Source of the DNA: Arthrobacter pascens
Lineage (GTDB): Bacteria; Actinomycetota; Actinomycetes; Actinomycetales; Micrococcaceae
Direction of reading: 5' to 3'
Length of the DNA stretch: 64,000 nt
NCBI RefSeq assembly: GCF_030815585.1
Contig: NZ_JAUSWY010000001.1
Span: forward strand, 3,844,001-3,908,000
Part shown: one piece after another, positions 17,154 to 26,848 of the stretch
How the letters are laid out: the number at the start of each line of letters is the position of its first letter
How positions within the stretch are numbered: position 1 is the stretch's first letter
Made by a program: the position numbers and the translations under genes
Notes under the pieces: generated by a model
Databases searched by the model: none
The model's input: only the letters and a program-made list of their open reading frames with translations
What the model was told of the DNA's origin: nothing

Positions 17154-18419
17154 TTAGTGGTTTCCGTATTTGTGACTGCGCCCCGGCGAGGGAACGCGGC
17201 GGGCGAAGCCGGGCGCGTGCTCCGGCCGGGGTCCGAAAGCGATGATCCGCGGCATGACCCGCCGCACTATCGGAGCGTGCCGGACCAAGAACAGCAGGGC
17301 CGGCGGAGGCCCGGTCCTCCTTCCGGCGAACAGTGGAACGAACACTGCCCGGTGCATGATGCGCTGTACGGTCTGGACAACAATGGTGGGCATCCGGCGC
17401 CGCCGTTCCACTGCAGCAAGGTCCTCCACCCCGACGTGCCCCCGGAGAAGCGCCGGGGCCAGCCGGGCTGCGGCCGCCACGGCATCCTGGATGGCCAGGT
17501 TGATGCCCACACCACCGGCAGGGGACATGGCATGTGCGGCGTCGCCGATGCACAGCAGCCCGTCCACGTACCAGCGCCGCAGCCGGTCCAGCCGCACGTC
17601 CAGCCAGTGAAGGTCATCGATCGAACGGATCGAACCCACGCGGTCAGCCAGGTCAGGACGCAGGGCGGCCACCCGTTCCCTGAACCGTTCAATCCCTTCG
17701 GAACGGATCCGCGCGTCTTCTCCCTTGGGACCGAGGTACCCCATCTGGTAGTAGTCGTCACGGAACAGCGCGATCATGGCTTCGCGGTCCCGAAAGGCCG
17801 GAACGATGCCCGCCACGGCGCCTTTTTCCGAAGCATGGCGCGGAAGCCTGAACCACCAGGTGTCGAAGGGGACCGGATATTCCTTCGACTGAAGGCCGGC
17901 GGCCCGGCGCAGCACGGAATGGCGCCCGTCCGTGGCCACCACGAGGTCCGCGTGGAGCGCCCCTTCAGCACCCCCACGCGTCCTGTAGCGGACGCCGGTG
18001 ACGCGTCCGCCGTCGAACATTATCGACGTGGCCTCATGCTCCATCAGGAGCCTGAACGTGGGTTCGCGCGCCGCCTCGGTGGCCAGGAAGTTGAGGAAGT
18101 CCCACTGCGGCATCATCGCAATGTAGTTGTACGGCGGCTTTAGGGAAGCGAAATCACCAACGGTGACCAGGCCGACGCCCGGGATGGGGAAGGCGACGTT
18201 GTTCAGCCTGCTCTGCGGAAGCTTGCGGAATTTGTCGCCCAATCCCAGTTCGTCAATCAGCCTGATGGTGGATGCATGGACGGTGTCGCCGCGGAAATCC
18301 CGCAGGAAGTCGCCGTGCTTCTCAAGCACCGTGACCTGCACTCCGGCCCGGGCAAGGAGGAGCCCCAGCATCATGCCCGCCGGGCCACCACCGGCCACCA
18401 CACAACCAGTCTTTTCCAT
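17154..18419 (-). CDS. FAD-dependent monooxygenase, PHBH/UbiH type
   Basis: A 421-residue group A flavoprotein. The FAD Rossmann motif is VAGGGPAGMMLGLLLARAG at residues 8-26, the second FAD/NADPH motif DLVVATDGRHSVLRRAAG is near 158-175, and LCIGDAAHAMSPAGGVGINLAIQDA is the C-terminal FAD-ribityl motif. Enzymes of this class hydroxylate aromatic or quinone substrates with NAD(P)H and O2. The substrate is unknown; the close gap of ten bases to pyrE indicates co-transcription but not a shared pathway. It is the last gene before the sugar-acid island. Confidence 0.85.
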   Translation of the reverse strand: MEKTGCVVAGGGPAGMMLGLLLARAGVQVTVLEKHGDFLRDFRGDTVHASTIRLIDELGLGDKFRKLPQSRLNNVAFPIPGVGLVTVGDFASLKPPYNYIAMMPQWDFLNFLATEAAREPTFRLLMEHEATSIMFDGGRVTGVRYRTRGGAEGALHADLVVATDGRHSVLRRAAGLQSKEYPVPFDTWWFRLPRHASEKGAVAGIVPAFRDREAMIALFRDDYYQMGYLGPKGEDARIRSEGIERFRERVAALRPDLADRVGSIRSIDDLHWLDVRLDRLRRWYVDGLLCIGDAAHAMSPAGGVGINLAIQDAVAAAARLAPALLRGHVGVEDLAAVERRRRMPTIVVQTVQRIMHRAVFVPLFAGRRTGPPPALLFLVRHAPIVRRVMPRIIAFGPRPEHAPGFARRVPSPGRSHKYGNH

Positions 18420-18464
18420 GCCCTAACGCTACGCCGGGATTTCGCTGCCGATACGGACCCTGGG

Positions 18465-20828
18465 TCAGAGCCGGGTGTCGAAGGAATCGCAGAAGACGTT
18501 GTCGTTGAACGTTCCCTGGAAGCCGGACTTGCCCTGGATTTTCTCAATGGTGGCCCGGATGGCCTCGCGCGACCCGGCGTGGGCGTGGATGACGGTCCGG
18601 ACCATGGGCACGTCGATCAGGTGGTTGGGCTGGTTCAGCGAGACAAAGACGGTGGGCACCTCGGTGACGTACCACGGGATTTCCGCCGCCATCGGCGACG
18701 ACCATTTGATCCGGATGGCTGCTTCCTGGGCAAAGCCTTTGACGTTGGCGAAGACGAATGCGGCGTCGTACTTCTCGGCGTAGTCGCCCGTGGCTTCCTC
18801 GGAGATGATGGACATGAAGTTCACGCCCGCCTCTCCCGCGGCTTCGCGCTGCTCCGCCGTCCGGAACAGGTGCACCTCGAATCCGGCCTTCTCCAGCTCG
18901 TCCTTGACCGTGTCAAGGTAGGCCAGGGGGTCCGCGCGCGTGAAGTCCGGGCCTGCCGAGATGCCGTACAGGCGGATGCGTTTGTGCGTCTCCGGTGTGA
19001 TGGGCAGGCTGTTGGCCGTGTCCTTGACCAGGGTGACGGTCTTGTCCGCAATCTCCGCAGCGACGGCCCGGTGTGCTTCGCTGCCGATGACACCCAGCGC
19101 CTCAACCGGCGGCACCAGTTCCTCCCGCGCCGTGGCATGCAGGCCCAGGCTGGCCTTCAGTGCCAGGATCCGGCGCAGGGCGTCCTGCAGCCGCTGCTCG
19201 CTGATGACGCCGGTCTTGTAGCCCTCCATCATGTACTGGAAGTCCTCTGCAGGGTTGCGGAAGAACAGGAACATGTCGCAACCGGCCGCGATGGTGGCCG
19301 GAACCAGGTCCTTGCGCTTCATGGCCTGGGTCAGGCCGATCATCTGCGAAGCGTCCGTGAGAATCAGCCCGTTGAAGCCGAGTTCGCCGCGCAGCAAGTC
19401 CTGGAGCAGTTCGGGCGCCAGGGTCGCCGGCAGAATCTCTTTGTCCGCAGTGCCGGGGCGGAAATGCCGGGAAAGCTCCGGCGCCCCGATGTGGCCGATC
19501 ATGATGGACTGCACGCCGTGGCCGATCATCTCCCGGTACACGTGCCCGTACGTCCGGTTCCACTCCTCGTAGCCGAGGGTGTTGTAGGACGTCACAACGT
19601 GCTGGTCACGCTCATCTATTCCGTCGCCTGGGAAGTGCTTGATGGCGCAGACCGTCGGCGATTCGCTGATGCCGTCGAAGTATTCCTTGGCCCGCTCCAC
19701 CACAATCTCAGGGGTGTTGCCGAAGGACCGGGTGGAGATGACCGTGTTCCGCCAGTTGTAGTGGATGTCCACAATTGGGGCGAACGCCCAGTTGCAGCCA
19801 AGGGCCGCCGTCTCCACCCCGGCCACTTGCCCCATTTGCCTCGCGATGGACTTGTCCGGGTGCGAGCCCGCCTGCAGGTGCGTGCACACGAAGGTTCCGT
19901 CGTCGCAGCTTCCGGCCCCGCCCATTTCCGGGTTGGACGCTATCAGCAGCGGCACCCGGGTTTTCGACTGGGCATACCGGATGTGTTCCTGCACCGCGGC
20001 CGACGGGCCTGGACGGTAACGCATTCCCCCGACGTGGTAGTTCTCGAGGACGCCGTCAAGGTACTCCGGCGAGTAGTCGTTGTTGTGGTTGATGAACAGC
20101 TGCCCGATCTTTTCCTCGAGTGTCATCGCATCAATAGTGGAATCTATCCAGACGATAGCGTCGTCGTCGAGGTTGAACGGCGCCGCCTTGAGGTCGACGT
20201 CGAACTGGCGCAGGGGGGTGCCTACGGTTCCGGTCGGCGGGGCAAGCGGTGCCGGCGGGGCAAGCGGGGCTGGCGGGGCGACGCCGCCAGCGAGTGCGGC
20301 GGAAATGCCGGCGAGTGCCGCCGTCACCACGGCGTCAACCGGTTCTGCGACGTCCACCACCACGCCTGCCTCGTCCGCTTGGAGTGGTTCCAGGGTTGCC
20401 AGCTGTGACTCCAGCAATGCGGGCGGCATGAAATGCCCGGAGCGCCCCTCAATTCGCGCTGCGAGAACGTCCTTGCTGCCATGCAGGTGGAGGAACACGG
20501 TGTCCGGGGCCTGGGCCCGGATGGCGTCACGGTAGCTGCGGCGCAGGGCCGAGCAGGCCAGGACCAGTCCCCTGTTACCGGCCGCGGCGAGTTCAGCGCC
20601 CACCGTGGCAAGCCACGGCCAGCGGTCCTCATCCGTCAGTGGAGTGCCGGCTGCCATCTTGGCGACATTCTCCACGGGGTGGAGGGAGTCGCCGTCGAGG
20701 AAGGGCACGCCCAGTTGGCGGGCGACGAGGTCGCCGATGGTGGTTTTGCCGCAGCCGGAAACACCCATGACAACGATGCGGCGGGAAGCAGGTACTGCAT
20801 TCGAGGACACTGGTTCATCGGTGGTCAC
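18465..20828 (-). CDS. Fusion of gluconokinase-type kinase and glycoside hydrolase family 3
   Basis: One uninterrupted 787-residue frame with two enzymes. Residues 15-178 are a GntK-type gluconokinase: P-loop GVSGCGKT at 22-29, FLDGDSLHP at 43-51, [27 protein letters not shown] and [19 protein letters not shown] Pro/Ala linker follows (183-203, two APPAPL repeats). Residues 225-787 are a GH3 enzyme of the NagZ-like branch: KHFPGDG at 397-403, Asp408 and His410 as the D-x-H pair, nucleophile Asp492 in LILTDASQM, and a C-terminal GH3_C domain from about 590. No signal peptide, so cytoplasmic. NagZ-branch enzymes release N-acetylhexosamines or related sugars and some are phosphorylases. Its ATG overlaps the ManD stop by four bases, in an operon with a GPH symporter. 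The kinase could act on the released acid or on KDG; this is inference. Confidence 0.9.
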   Translation of the reverse strand: MTTDEPVSSNAVPASRRIVVMGVSGCGKTTIGDLVARQLGVPFLDGDSLHPVENVAKMAAGTPLTDEDRWPWLATVGAELAAAGNRGLVLACSALRRSYRDAIRAQAPDTVFLHLHGSKDVLAARIEGRSGHFMPPALLESQLATLEPLQADEAGVVVDVAEPVDAVVTAALAGISAALAGGVAPPAPLAPPAPLAPPTGTVGTPLRQFDVDLKAAPFNLDDDAIVWIDSTIDAMTLEEKIGQLFINHNNDYSPEYLDGVLENYHVGGMRYRPGPSAAVQEHIRYAQSKTRVPLLIASNPEMGGAGSCDDGTFVCTHLQAGSHPDKSIARQMGQVAGVETAALGCNWAFAPIVDIHYNWRNTVISTRSFGNTPEIVVERAKEYFDGISESPTVCAIKHFPGDGIDERDQHVVTSYNTLGYEEWNRTYGHVYREMIGHGVQSIMIGHIGAPELSRHFRPGTADKEILPATLAPELLQDLLRGELGFNGLILTDASQMIGLTQAMKRKDLVPATIAAGCDMFLFFRNPAEDFQYMMEGYKTGVISEQRLQDALRRILALKASLGLHATAREELVPPVEALGVIGSEAHRAVAAEIADKTVTLVKDTANSLPITPETHKRIRLYGISAGPDFTRADPLAYLDTVKDELEKAGFEVHLFRTAEQREAAGEAGVNFMSIISEEATGDYAEKYDAAFVFANVKGFAQEAAIRIKWSSPMAAEIPWYVTEVPTVFVSLNQPNHLIDVPMVRTVIHAHAGSREAIRATIEKIQGKSGFQGTFNDNVFCDSFDTRL
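20237..20279 (-). repeat. 18-bp coding tandem repeat in the kinase-GH3 linker
   Basis: The linker codons repeat as an 18-base unit encoding APPAPL, followed by a partial third copy APP. The two full copies differ at two bases. It lies exactly at the junction of the two enzyme domains. Confidence 0.7.
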
Positions 20829-22054
20829 CAGTCGTGCACCGTTCCGTCCACAAGCCGGTTGTAGGGCAGGTAGGCCTGCTGGTACGGGTACGTCGCGGCG
20901 GCTTCCTCGTTGAATTCGACGCCGATGCCGGGCTTGTCGCCCGGGTGCAGGTATCCGTCCACAAACGTCATGGACTGCTCGAAGACCGTGTTCGTGGCGT
21001 CGGAGTGCTGCATGTATTCCTGAATGCCGTAGTTGTGGATGGCCAGGCCAACGTGCAGCTGGGCGGCGAACCCCACCGGGGAGATGTCGGTGGGGCCATG
21101 GAAGCCGGACTTGATCTGGTACTGCGCGGCGAAGTCCATGACCTTCTTCAACGGGGAGATGCCGCCGAAGTGCGTGGACGCTGCCCGGACATAGTCGATC
21201 AACTGTTCCTTGATCAGCGTCTGGAAGTCGAACACGGTGTTGAAGATTTCGCCGATGGCCAGCGGAGTGGTGGTGTGCTGGCGGACCAGGCGAAGCCCCT
21301 CCTGGTTCTCGGCCGGCGTGCAGTCCTCAAGCCAGAACAGGTCATAAGGCTCAAGCGCCTTGCCCAGTTTGGCCGCCTGGATCGGAGTCATCCGGTGGTG
21401 GCCGTCATGCAGCAGGGGCAGTTCCGGGCCGAACTCGTTCCGGACCGCCTCGAACACCGAAGGCAGGTGGCGCAGGTACGCACGGGTATCCCAGTCCTCC
21501 TCCACGGGGAACGCGCCGCGGCCGGCGGGCTCGTAGTCGTAACGCTCGCCCGAGGCCTGCGCCTGGGCAGCGACGCCGTACAAGGCCTTGATGCCGGGCA
21601 CGGCGGTCTGGATCCGGACCGACTTGTAGCCGAGTTCCAGATGCTCCCGGACGGAATCAAACAATGCCGGAATGTCCGCGCCCGAGGCGTGACCGTAGGC
21701 CCGCAGGCCGTTGCGGGAAGCGCCGCCCAGCAACTGGTACACAGGCATGCCGGCCATCTTGCCCTTAATGTCCCACAGGGCCATGTCCACGGCCGCGATG
21801 GCGGCCATCGTCACCGGACCGCGGCGCCAGTAGGCACTCCGATAGAGGAACTGCCAGGTGTCCTCGATCCGGTGCGGATCCTTACCGATGAGCAGCTGCG
21901 CCACGTGCTCCTTCAGATACGCCGCCACCGCCAGCTCCCTGCCGTTCAGGGTGGCATCACCGATGCCGGTCACGCCGTCTTCCGTGGTGATCCTCAGGGT
22001 CACGAAGTTGCGGGACGGGCTTGTCACGAAGACTTCCGCGGCAATAATTTTCAC
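20825..22054 (-). CDS. manD: D-mannonate dehydratase of the ManD (enolase-superfamily) type
   Basis: A 409-residue enolase-superfamily enzyme that removes water from D-mannonate to give 2-keto-3-deoxygluconate. It has the ManD landmark [31 protein letters not shown] at residues 69-99, Arg147 and Tyr159 as the proton-transfer pair, metal ligands Asp217, Glu243 and Glu269, and catalytic His219 in LHDGHHR. Some ManD-like enzymes act weakly on gluconate too. Here it replaces the usual UxuA and completes glucuronate to KDG together with UxaC and the fructuronate reductase. It lies 45 bases after the GPH symporter and overlaps the kinase-GH3 fusion by four bases. Confidence 0.88.
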   Translation of the reverse strand: MKIIAAEVFVTSPSRNFVTLRITTEDGVTGIGDATLNGRELAVAAYLKEHVAQLLIGKDPHRIEDTWQFLYRSAYWRRGPVTMAAIAAVDMALWDIKGKMAGMPVYQLLGGASRNGLRAYGHASGADIPALFDSVREHLELGYKSVRIQTAVPGIKALYGVAAQAQASGERYDYEPAGRGAFPVEEDWDTRAYLRHLPSVFEAVRNEFGPELPLLHDGHHRMTPIQAAKLGKALEPYDLFWLEDCTPAENQEGLRLVRQHTTTPLAIGEIFNTVFDFQTLIKEQLIDYVRAASTHFGGISPLKKVMDFAAQYQIKSGFHGPTDISPVGFAAQLHVGLAIHNYGIQEYMQHSDATNTVFEQSMTFVDGYLHPGDKPGIGVEFNEEAAATYPYQQAYLPYNRLVDGTVHDW

Positions 22055-22099
22055 AGCTATTCCTTTCGAACGGGGCTGGGTCGAGGCTGGTCAGGGAAC

Positions 22100-23524
22100 T
22101 TAGTTGGAGTTGGCAGCGATTGGCTTGGCGGCCGGCGAAGCGTCGGCGGCGCTGGACGCTTCGCTTCCGGGAGCACCGTTTTGGGTGTTCTCTCCGTCCA
22201 CGCGGCGGGCCCGGATCTCGGTGAGGATCTCGGCGTGCATGGCATCCGTCAGCTTGTATTTGGACATGACCAGGACGGCCAGGATGGTGAGCACGGCCGG
22301 GATGGCGCCGGCGGCGAGCTGGATACCGAACACGGCGTCCGCCGTCTGCACGGCACCGGACTTGTACCCGCCCAGAGCCAGGGCGTACGCGGCAAGGGCA
22401 CCGCCCACGGCCTGCCCGGTCTTGCGGGTGAACGAGAAGAGCGCGTACGTGATTCCTTCGGTGCGGATGCCCGTCCTCCATTCGCCGTATTCCACGGTGT
22501 CCGCTTCCAGGGCCCACACTACGATGTTCACAGCGAGGACGCCCACGAGGCTGATCACGAGGCCGGAGAATCCGATCCAGACCTGGCTGGCAGGGGTGAA
22601 GAAGATGATGGCGCCACCGATGACGGTGAGCAGCGACGAGTAGATGTAGACGCGCTTCTTGCCGATGGACCGGACCAGCTTGGGCATGAACGCGGCCAGC
22701 ACGAAAGTGAATACCAGCTGGATGATGGACAGCACCGGGTACAGGTCAAGGCGTCCCAGGACATCGCGAAGGTAGTACAGCTGCACCGATGTCAGTGCCA
22801 GGTAGCCGGAGAGGAAGAAGAAGGAGCTGATGCAAAGCATCAGGAGGGGCTTGTTGCCTTTCAGGGTTTCCATACTCTGCTTGACCGAGACGTTCGGGAC
22901 GGCGCGGTGGACGCGTTCCTTGGCGGTCAGGACTGTGAAGAAGTAGAGGGCGGCACCGATGGCCACGAATACCAAGGTGATGGTGGTGAAGGTTCCCTGC
23001 AGGTCAGCTCCCGGCTTGATGAGCGGTGCCACAAAGATGCCGAGGGCCGAACCCACCAGCAGGCCGCCCACCATGCGGGCCGATCCCAGCTTGGCGCGCT
23101 CCCCTGGGTCCTGGGTCATGGCGCCGGCGAGGGAGCCGTAGGGGATGTTGACCAGGCTGTAGGCCAGGCCAAGGGCCGCGTACGTAACGTAGGCGTAGAG
23201 CAGGGTTCCGGATTCGCCCAACTGCGGGACGGAGAACGTTGCAACGCTCAGGAGCAGCAGGGGGATGGAGCCGAACATGATGAATGGACGGAACTTCCCG
23301 AAGCGCCTACTGAAGGTGCGGTCCACCATGCGGCCGGCAAAGACATCGGCGAACGCGTCAAAGATCCTGACGACCAGCAGCAGGGTGCCTGCCGCGGCGG
23401 CCGAGATTCCCGCAACGTCCGTGTAGTACACCAGCAAGAACATGGTGGCGGTGGTGAAGGCGAGATTGTTGGCCGCATCCCCGGCGCCGTAGCCGATGAT
23501 GCTTAGCTTGCTCAGCTTTTTCAT
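22100..23524 (-). CDS. GPH-family glycoside/hexuronide cation symporter
   Basis: A 474-residue integral membrane protein with about 12 hydrophobic segments. The family start is seen: LSIIGYGAGDAANNLAFTTATMFLLVYYTDV, then RIFDAFADVFAGRMVDRT (the GPH motif after helix 2), and the central FRPFIMFGSIPL. Homologs such as the glucuronide carrier GusB and melibiose carrier MelB move sugars with protons or sodium. It is the first gene of the operon with ManD and kinase-GH3, driven by the promoter at 23664-23692. It probably imports a uronic-acid glycoside that the cytoplasmic GH3 domain can cleave, but the substrate is inference. Confidence 0.88.
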   Translation of the reverse strand: MKKLSKLSIIGYGAGDAANNLAFTTATMFLLVYYTDVAGISAAAAGTLLLVVRIFDAFADVFAGRMVDRTFSRRFGKFRPFIMFGSIPLLLLSVATFSVPQLGESGTLLYAYVTYAALGLAYSLVNIPYGSLAGAMTQDPGERAKLGSARMVGGLLVGSALGIFVAPLIKPGADLQGTFTTITLVFVAIGAALYFFTVLTAKERVHRAVPNVSVKQSMETLKGNKPLLMLCISSFFFLSGYLALTSVQLYYLRDVLGRLDLYPVLSIIQLVFTFVLAAFMPKLVRSIGKKRVYIYSSLLTVIGGAIIFFTPASQVWIGFSGLVISLVGVLAVNIVVWALEADTVEYGEWRTGIRTEGITYALFSFTRKTGQAVGGALAAYALALGGYKSGAVQTADAVFGIQLAAGAIPAVLTILAVLVMSKYKLTDAMHAEILTEIRARRVDGENTQNGAPGSEASSAADASPAAKPIAANSN

Positions 23525-23663
23525 GATTGGGCTCCTTTACCCGGTGCCGCCCCCGTGGAGCCGGCGAAAACGTGTGAAAAATGCTTGGGGCGGTGATGCT
23601 GTGGAAAGTCTTTGGCGGCCGACGGGTGCGATTCCCCGGGAAGCCGGTATAGCTCGTGTTGTA

Positions 23664-23703
23664 ATCCTAGTCACTTGGCAATCATTTGGCAAGCGGTTGC
23701 CAA
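23664..23703 (-). promoter_or_regulatory. Promoter of the symporter operon with overlapping LacI-type operator
   Basis: On the minus strand a -35 box TTGCCA (23692-23687) and a -10 box TAGGAT (23669-23664) are 17 bases apart. The dyad TTGGCAAGCGGTTGCCAA at 23686-23703 covers the -35 box, as expected for a repressor site. Confidence 0.75.
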
Positions 23704-23785
23704 CTGTTGGCTGAAGGTTTTATGAAACACAGCTGCCCGGCCTCCGGGATCTGGAAGCCGGGCAGCAGCGCATGCGCGGAGGACG

Positions 23786-25225
23786 TTAAGGGGAGGCAGC
23801 CGGCTCCCCGAACGTTCCGCATAGGTCTTCTATCAGCTCGACGACGGTGGCGTCCCCGGCAAGCGCCCGATCCACTAGGCCCAGCAGGGCACGGACGCGC
23901 TCCGTACCGCTGAGCCGGTTGGCTGCGGCCACCTGGTCAGCGAGAGGATCCTGGAACGCGTCGGCGGCTGCGCTGTAGTCCATCCAGGCGGCAATCATGA
24001 GCGCTGCCGCAGTGCCGGACCTGCCCGCGGCACGCTCGGCCTGCAGCACCGGAACGGCGCGCATCCGCAGCTTGGTGCTGCCGTCCATAGCGATCTGCGC
24101 GAGGTGGTGGGCAATCCGGGCGTTGCTGAAGCGCGCCAGCAGGGCAGCGCGGTAGGCCGGGATCTGCAGCTCCGCAGCGTTTCCCTCCGGCCCGGAAAGG
24201 TTGGCTTCCGCCTCGTCCCAGAACTTTTCAACGGCCTGCAGGCACAGCGGGTCCGCCAAAGCCTGGGCCACGGTGGTGTGGCCGCGGAGCAGACCCGCGT
24301 AGGCGAGCAGGGAGTGCGCGCCGTTCAGGAGCCAGAGTTTGCGGTTCTCGTACGGCTCGATGTCGGCCACGAACACAGCACCGGCGTCCTCCCAGCGCGG
24401 CCGTCCGCCCGGGAATTCCCCGCTGAGTATCCAGTTGGAGAAGGGCTCGGCCACCACGGGCGAATTGTCGCGGTAGCCGCACGCGGCCTGGACGGCGGCA
24501 AGGTCCGCGTCAGTGGTTCGCGGAGTGATGCGGTCAACGGAGGTGCTCACGAAGCTGATGTTGGCGTCTATCCAACCAGCCAGGCCTGCGTCCCACGCCC
24601 CGGCCATGCCCACCACGGCGTTGTGCGCCACGGTGCCATTGTTGGAGAGGTTGTCACAGCAGACGACGGCGAGCGGTCCCGCCCCGGCAGCCCGGCGGGC
24701 GGCGAGGGCCAGCACAAGCCGGCCCACCGGCGTCGTCGGGTTGCCGCTGCCTGATGCCAGCAGCGCAAGGTCGGCAACGACGTCGGACGCGGTCCGGCCG
24801 AGGTGGCCGTCGGAGCCGAGCCGGTAGGCCGCTTCGGTAATGGTCAAGGTGACTACGCCGGTGGTGGGAGCGGCAACCAGGTCCGCGAGCCGCTGCACGT
24901 CGGCGCCGTCCACGGCCTCCACGATGCTGCTGACCACCGTGAACGAGTCACCGCCGTCGGCGCGTTCCACCACGGTGAACAGCCCGTCCTGTTCGGCCAG
25001 GGCCAGGGCGGCGTCGGGGCGGCGGCCGGTAAAGGCGGCGATGCCCCAGTCCGCGGCATCGGACGCCTGATGCGTGTACCAGGCCTGGTGTGAGCGGTGG
25101 AAGGCGCCCAGCCCCAGGTGGACGATCCGGACGGGCCCCTTGGCGGAGGGGCGCAGCTGGCGGCTGAGTTGGGGCAGTTCCACGGCGGGTTCTGCCTCTT
25201 CAGCATTCTGCAGTTCGGTGCTCAC
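23786..25225 (-). CDS. uxuB: Mannitol dehydrogenase family protein, probable fructuronate reductase (UxuB)
   Basis: A 479-residue NAD(H)-dependent long-chain polyol dehydrogenase. The N-terminal Rossmann part starts RIVHLGLGAFHRSHQAWYTHQ, and the C-terminal domain has the family LWLLNGAHSLLAYAGLLRG and Lys-containing catalytic region (ENRKLWLLNGAHS). Family members reduce fructuronate to mannonate (UxuB), tagaturonate, or mannitol-type substrates. Its four-base overlap with uxaC, and ManD downstream, make D-fructuronate the likely substrate. It follows uxaC from the leaderless promoter at 26635-26663. A 261-base gap with a second promoter separates it from the symporter operon. Confidence 0.88.
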   Translation of the reverse strand: MSTELQNAEEAEPAVELPQLSRQLRPSAKGPVRIVHLGLGAFHRSHQAWYTHQASDAADWGIAAFTGRRPDAALALAEQDGLFTVVERADGGDSFTVVSSIVEAVDGADVQRLADLVAAPTTGVVTLTITEAAYRLGSDGHLGRTASDVVADLALLASGSGNPTTPVGRLVLALAARRAAGAGPLAVVCCDNLSNNGTVAHNAVVGMAGAWDAGLAGWIDANISFVSTSVDRITPRTTDADLAAVQAACGYRDNSPVVAEPFSNWILSGEFPGGRPRWEDAGAVFVADIEPYENRKLWLLNGAHSLLAYAGLLRGHTTVAQALADPLCLQAVEKFWDEAEANLSGPEGNAAELQIPAYRAALLARFSNARIAHHLAQIAMDGSTKLRMRAVPVLQAERAAGRSGTAAALMIAAWMDYSAAADAFQDPLADQVAAANRLSGTERVRALLGLVDRALAGDATVVELIEDLCGTFGEPAASP

Positions 25226-26628
25226 AGTTTGAAGACCCTTCGTGGCGAGCCGTCGACAAGGTCGACGATCAGTTCATGGGCGCGGTCCTCGCTGACCCGG
25301 TGCTCCGCCACGAGCCTGGCCAGGAAGGATGCCTCGATCCGGCGGGAAGCGTCGTGGCGGGCCGGGATGGAGCAGAAGGCGCGGGTGTCGTCGATGAAGC
25401 CGGACGAGCGGGAGAAGCCGGCCGTCTCCGTGACGGCGGAGCGGAAGCGCAGCATGGCGTCCGGCGCGTCAAGGAACCACCACGGCGCACCGAGGTAGAC
25501 GGACGGATAGAAGCCTGCCAGCGGCGCGAGTTCGCGGGAGAACACGGTCTCGTCCAGGGTGAAGAGCACCAGGTGGAAGTCCTTGGCGGTGCCGAAGTCC
25601 TGCAGCAGCGGGCGGATCGCCTCGGTGTAGTTGACGGCGAACGGGATGTCGTGGCCGGTGTCCGCGCCGTAGGCGTTGAAAGTGGGTTCGTGGTGGTTGC
25701 GGTACGACCCCGGGTGGATGGTCATCACCAGGCCGTCCTCCACGGACATGCGCGCCATCTGGTACATCATGTGGGCTTCGAAGTCCTCGCGGTCCTGCGG
25801 GCTGGCCTGGCCCGCGCGGGCCCGGTCGAACAGCTTCGCCGCATCGCCGGCGTCGAGCTTCAGCGTTGCGGGAGTGCGGACGCCGTGGTCGGCCGAAACT
25901 GCGCCGTGTTCCACGAAATAACGACGCCGGATTTCCAGGGCGTTGATGTAGCCGGCATAGCCGGTGGCGCCGTCGCCCGCTGCCGCGATGAGCCGGTCCA
26001 CATTCGCGGACCAGGCGGGGTGCGCGATGTTCAGGTAGGCGTCCGGGCGGAAGGTGGGCAGGACGCGTCCGTGGAACGTGGGGTCCTCGGCGATCGCCTT
26101 GTGGCTGGCGAGGCTGTCCAGGGGGTCGTCCGTGGTGGCCAGCACCTCGATGTTGAAGTCCTTGAAGAGCTGGCGGGGGCGGAAGCCCGGCTCCAGCAGC
26201 TTGGCCGAAATGGCGTCGTAGCTGGCACCGGCAGTCTCCGCGCTGATCTCCTGCTGGAGGCCGAACACGCTGTCGAACTGGGTGCGGAGCCAATAGCCGG
26301 AGGCCGTTCCCTCGAACAGCGGCCAGGCCTTGCAGAACTCGCGCCACACAGTGCGGGAGTCCGGTTCCGAGGTGTTCGAACCGCGCAGCCGGTCCAGCGG
26401 GACGCCGCTGGCGTGGATCAGGCGGGTGACGTAGTGGTCCGGGCTGACCAGCAGCGCTGCCGGGTCCGGGAAGGGGGTGTTGTGCTCAATGACTGCGGCG
26501 TCAACGTGCCCGTGCGGGGAAATGATGGGGAGGTCCTGGACGCGCTGCAGGAGGTCGCGCGCAATACTGCGCGTTCCGGGATCCGCGGGCAGGAGCCGGT
26601 CTGGGTTGGCTGCAATCGACTGTGACAT
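25222..26628 (-). CDS. uxaC: Glucuronate isomerase UxaC
   Basis: A 468-residue cytoplasmic enzyme that interconverts D-glucuronate and D-fructuronate (or galacturonate and tagaturonate). The amidohydrolase-like metal motif is PHGHVDA with His39 and His41, and the family start LPIISPHGHVDAAVIEHNTPFPDPAALLVSPDHYVTRLIHASG is complete. The C-terminal YLGAPWWFLDAPDAMLRFRSAVTETAGFSRSSGFIDDTRAFCSIPARHD is also characteristic. The ATG has no ribosome-binding site, and the -10 box ends about seven bases before it, so the mRNA is probably leaderless. First gene of the uxaC-uxuB operon. Confidence 0.93.
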   Translation of the reverse strand: MSQSIAANPDRLLPADPGTRSIARDLLQRVQDLPIISPHGHVDAAVIEHNTPFPDPAALLVSPDHYVTRLIHASGVPLDRLRGSNTSEPDSRTVWREFCKAWPLFEGTASGYWLRTQFDSVFGLQQEISAETAGASYDAISAKLLEPGFRPRQLFKDFNIEVLATTDDPLDSLASHKAIAEDPTFHGRVLPTFRPDAYLNIAHPAWSANVDRLIAAAGDGATGYAGYINALEIRRRYFVEHGAVSADHGVRTPATLKLDAGDAAKLFDRARAGQASPQDREDFEAHMMYQMARMSVEDGLVMTIHPGSYRNHHEPTFNAYGADTGHDIPFAVNYTEAIRPLLQDFGTAKDFHLVLFTLDETVFSRELAPLAGFYPSVYLGAPWWFLDAPDAMLRFRSAVTETAGFSRSSGFIDDTRAFCSIPARHDASRRIEASFLARLVAEHRVSEDRAHELIVDLVDGSPRRVFKL

Positions 26629-26634
26629 AAATCA

Positions 26635-26673
26635 ATGGTCACGTCTGTCGCAGGCTTTGTCAACCGGTTGCCA
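26635..26673 (-). promoter_or_regulatory. Promoter of uxaC with LacI-type operator; predicted leaderless start
   Basis: Minus strand -35 TTGACA (26663-26658), 17-base spacer, -10 GACCAT (26640-26635). The dyad TGTCAACCGGTTGCCA at 26658-26673 overlaps the -35 box. The predicted transcription start coincides with the uxaC ATG at 26628. Confidence 0.65.
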
Positions 26674-26848
26674 TGAATTGCCATCCGGGTTGCGGCCGGT
26701 CTCGGACGCGGCTCGTGCGCGAGGACGCGGATAGGGCGTAGGGCCGCGCGGATACGGGCGTCCCCGGACCTGTGGCACATCGCCGGACCGTTTGCGCGTC
26801 GCCAGCCGCCGCGGGGAGTCACCAGCCGCTGTGGGACGTCGGGAGTTG

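Noticed and set aside
18276..20408. 710-residue open frame on the plus strand
   Set aside because: Antisense to the kinase-GH3 fusion and monooxygenase; no recognisable domain or ribosome site.
18465..20828. Possibility that the kinase-GH3 fusion is two genes
   Set aside because: No stop codon or frame change occurs at the junction, and the linker is a normal Pro/Ala type. An internal start at Met235 would cut into the start of the GH3 domain. One gene is the simpler reading, though sequencing error cannot be excluded by eye.
20834..23506. 890-residue open frame on the plus strand
   Set aside because: It lies antisense to the ManD and symporter genes, has no family features and reads as low-complexity His/Gly/Arg. 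GC-rich codon bias creates such shadows.
25276..26625. 449-residue open frame on the plus strand
   Set aside because: Antisense to uxaC along its whole length and without any family match.
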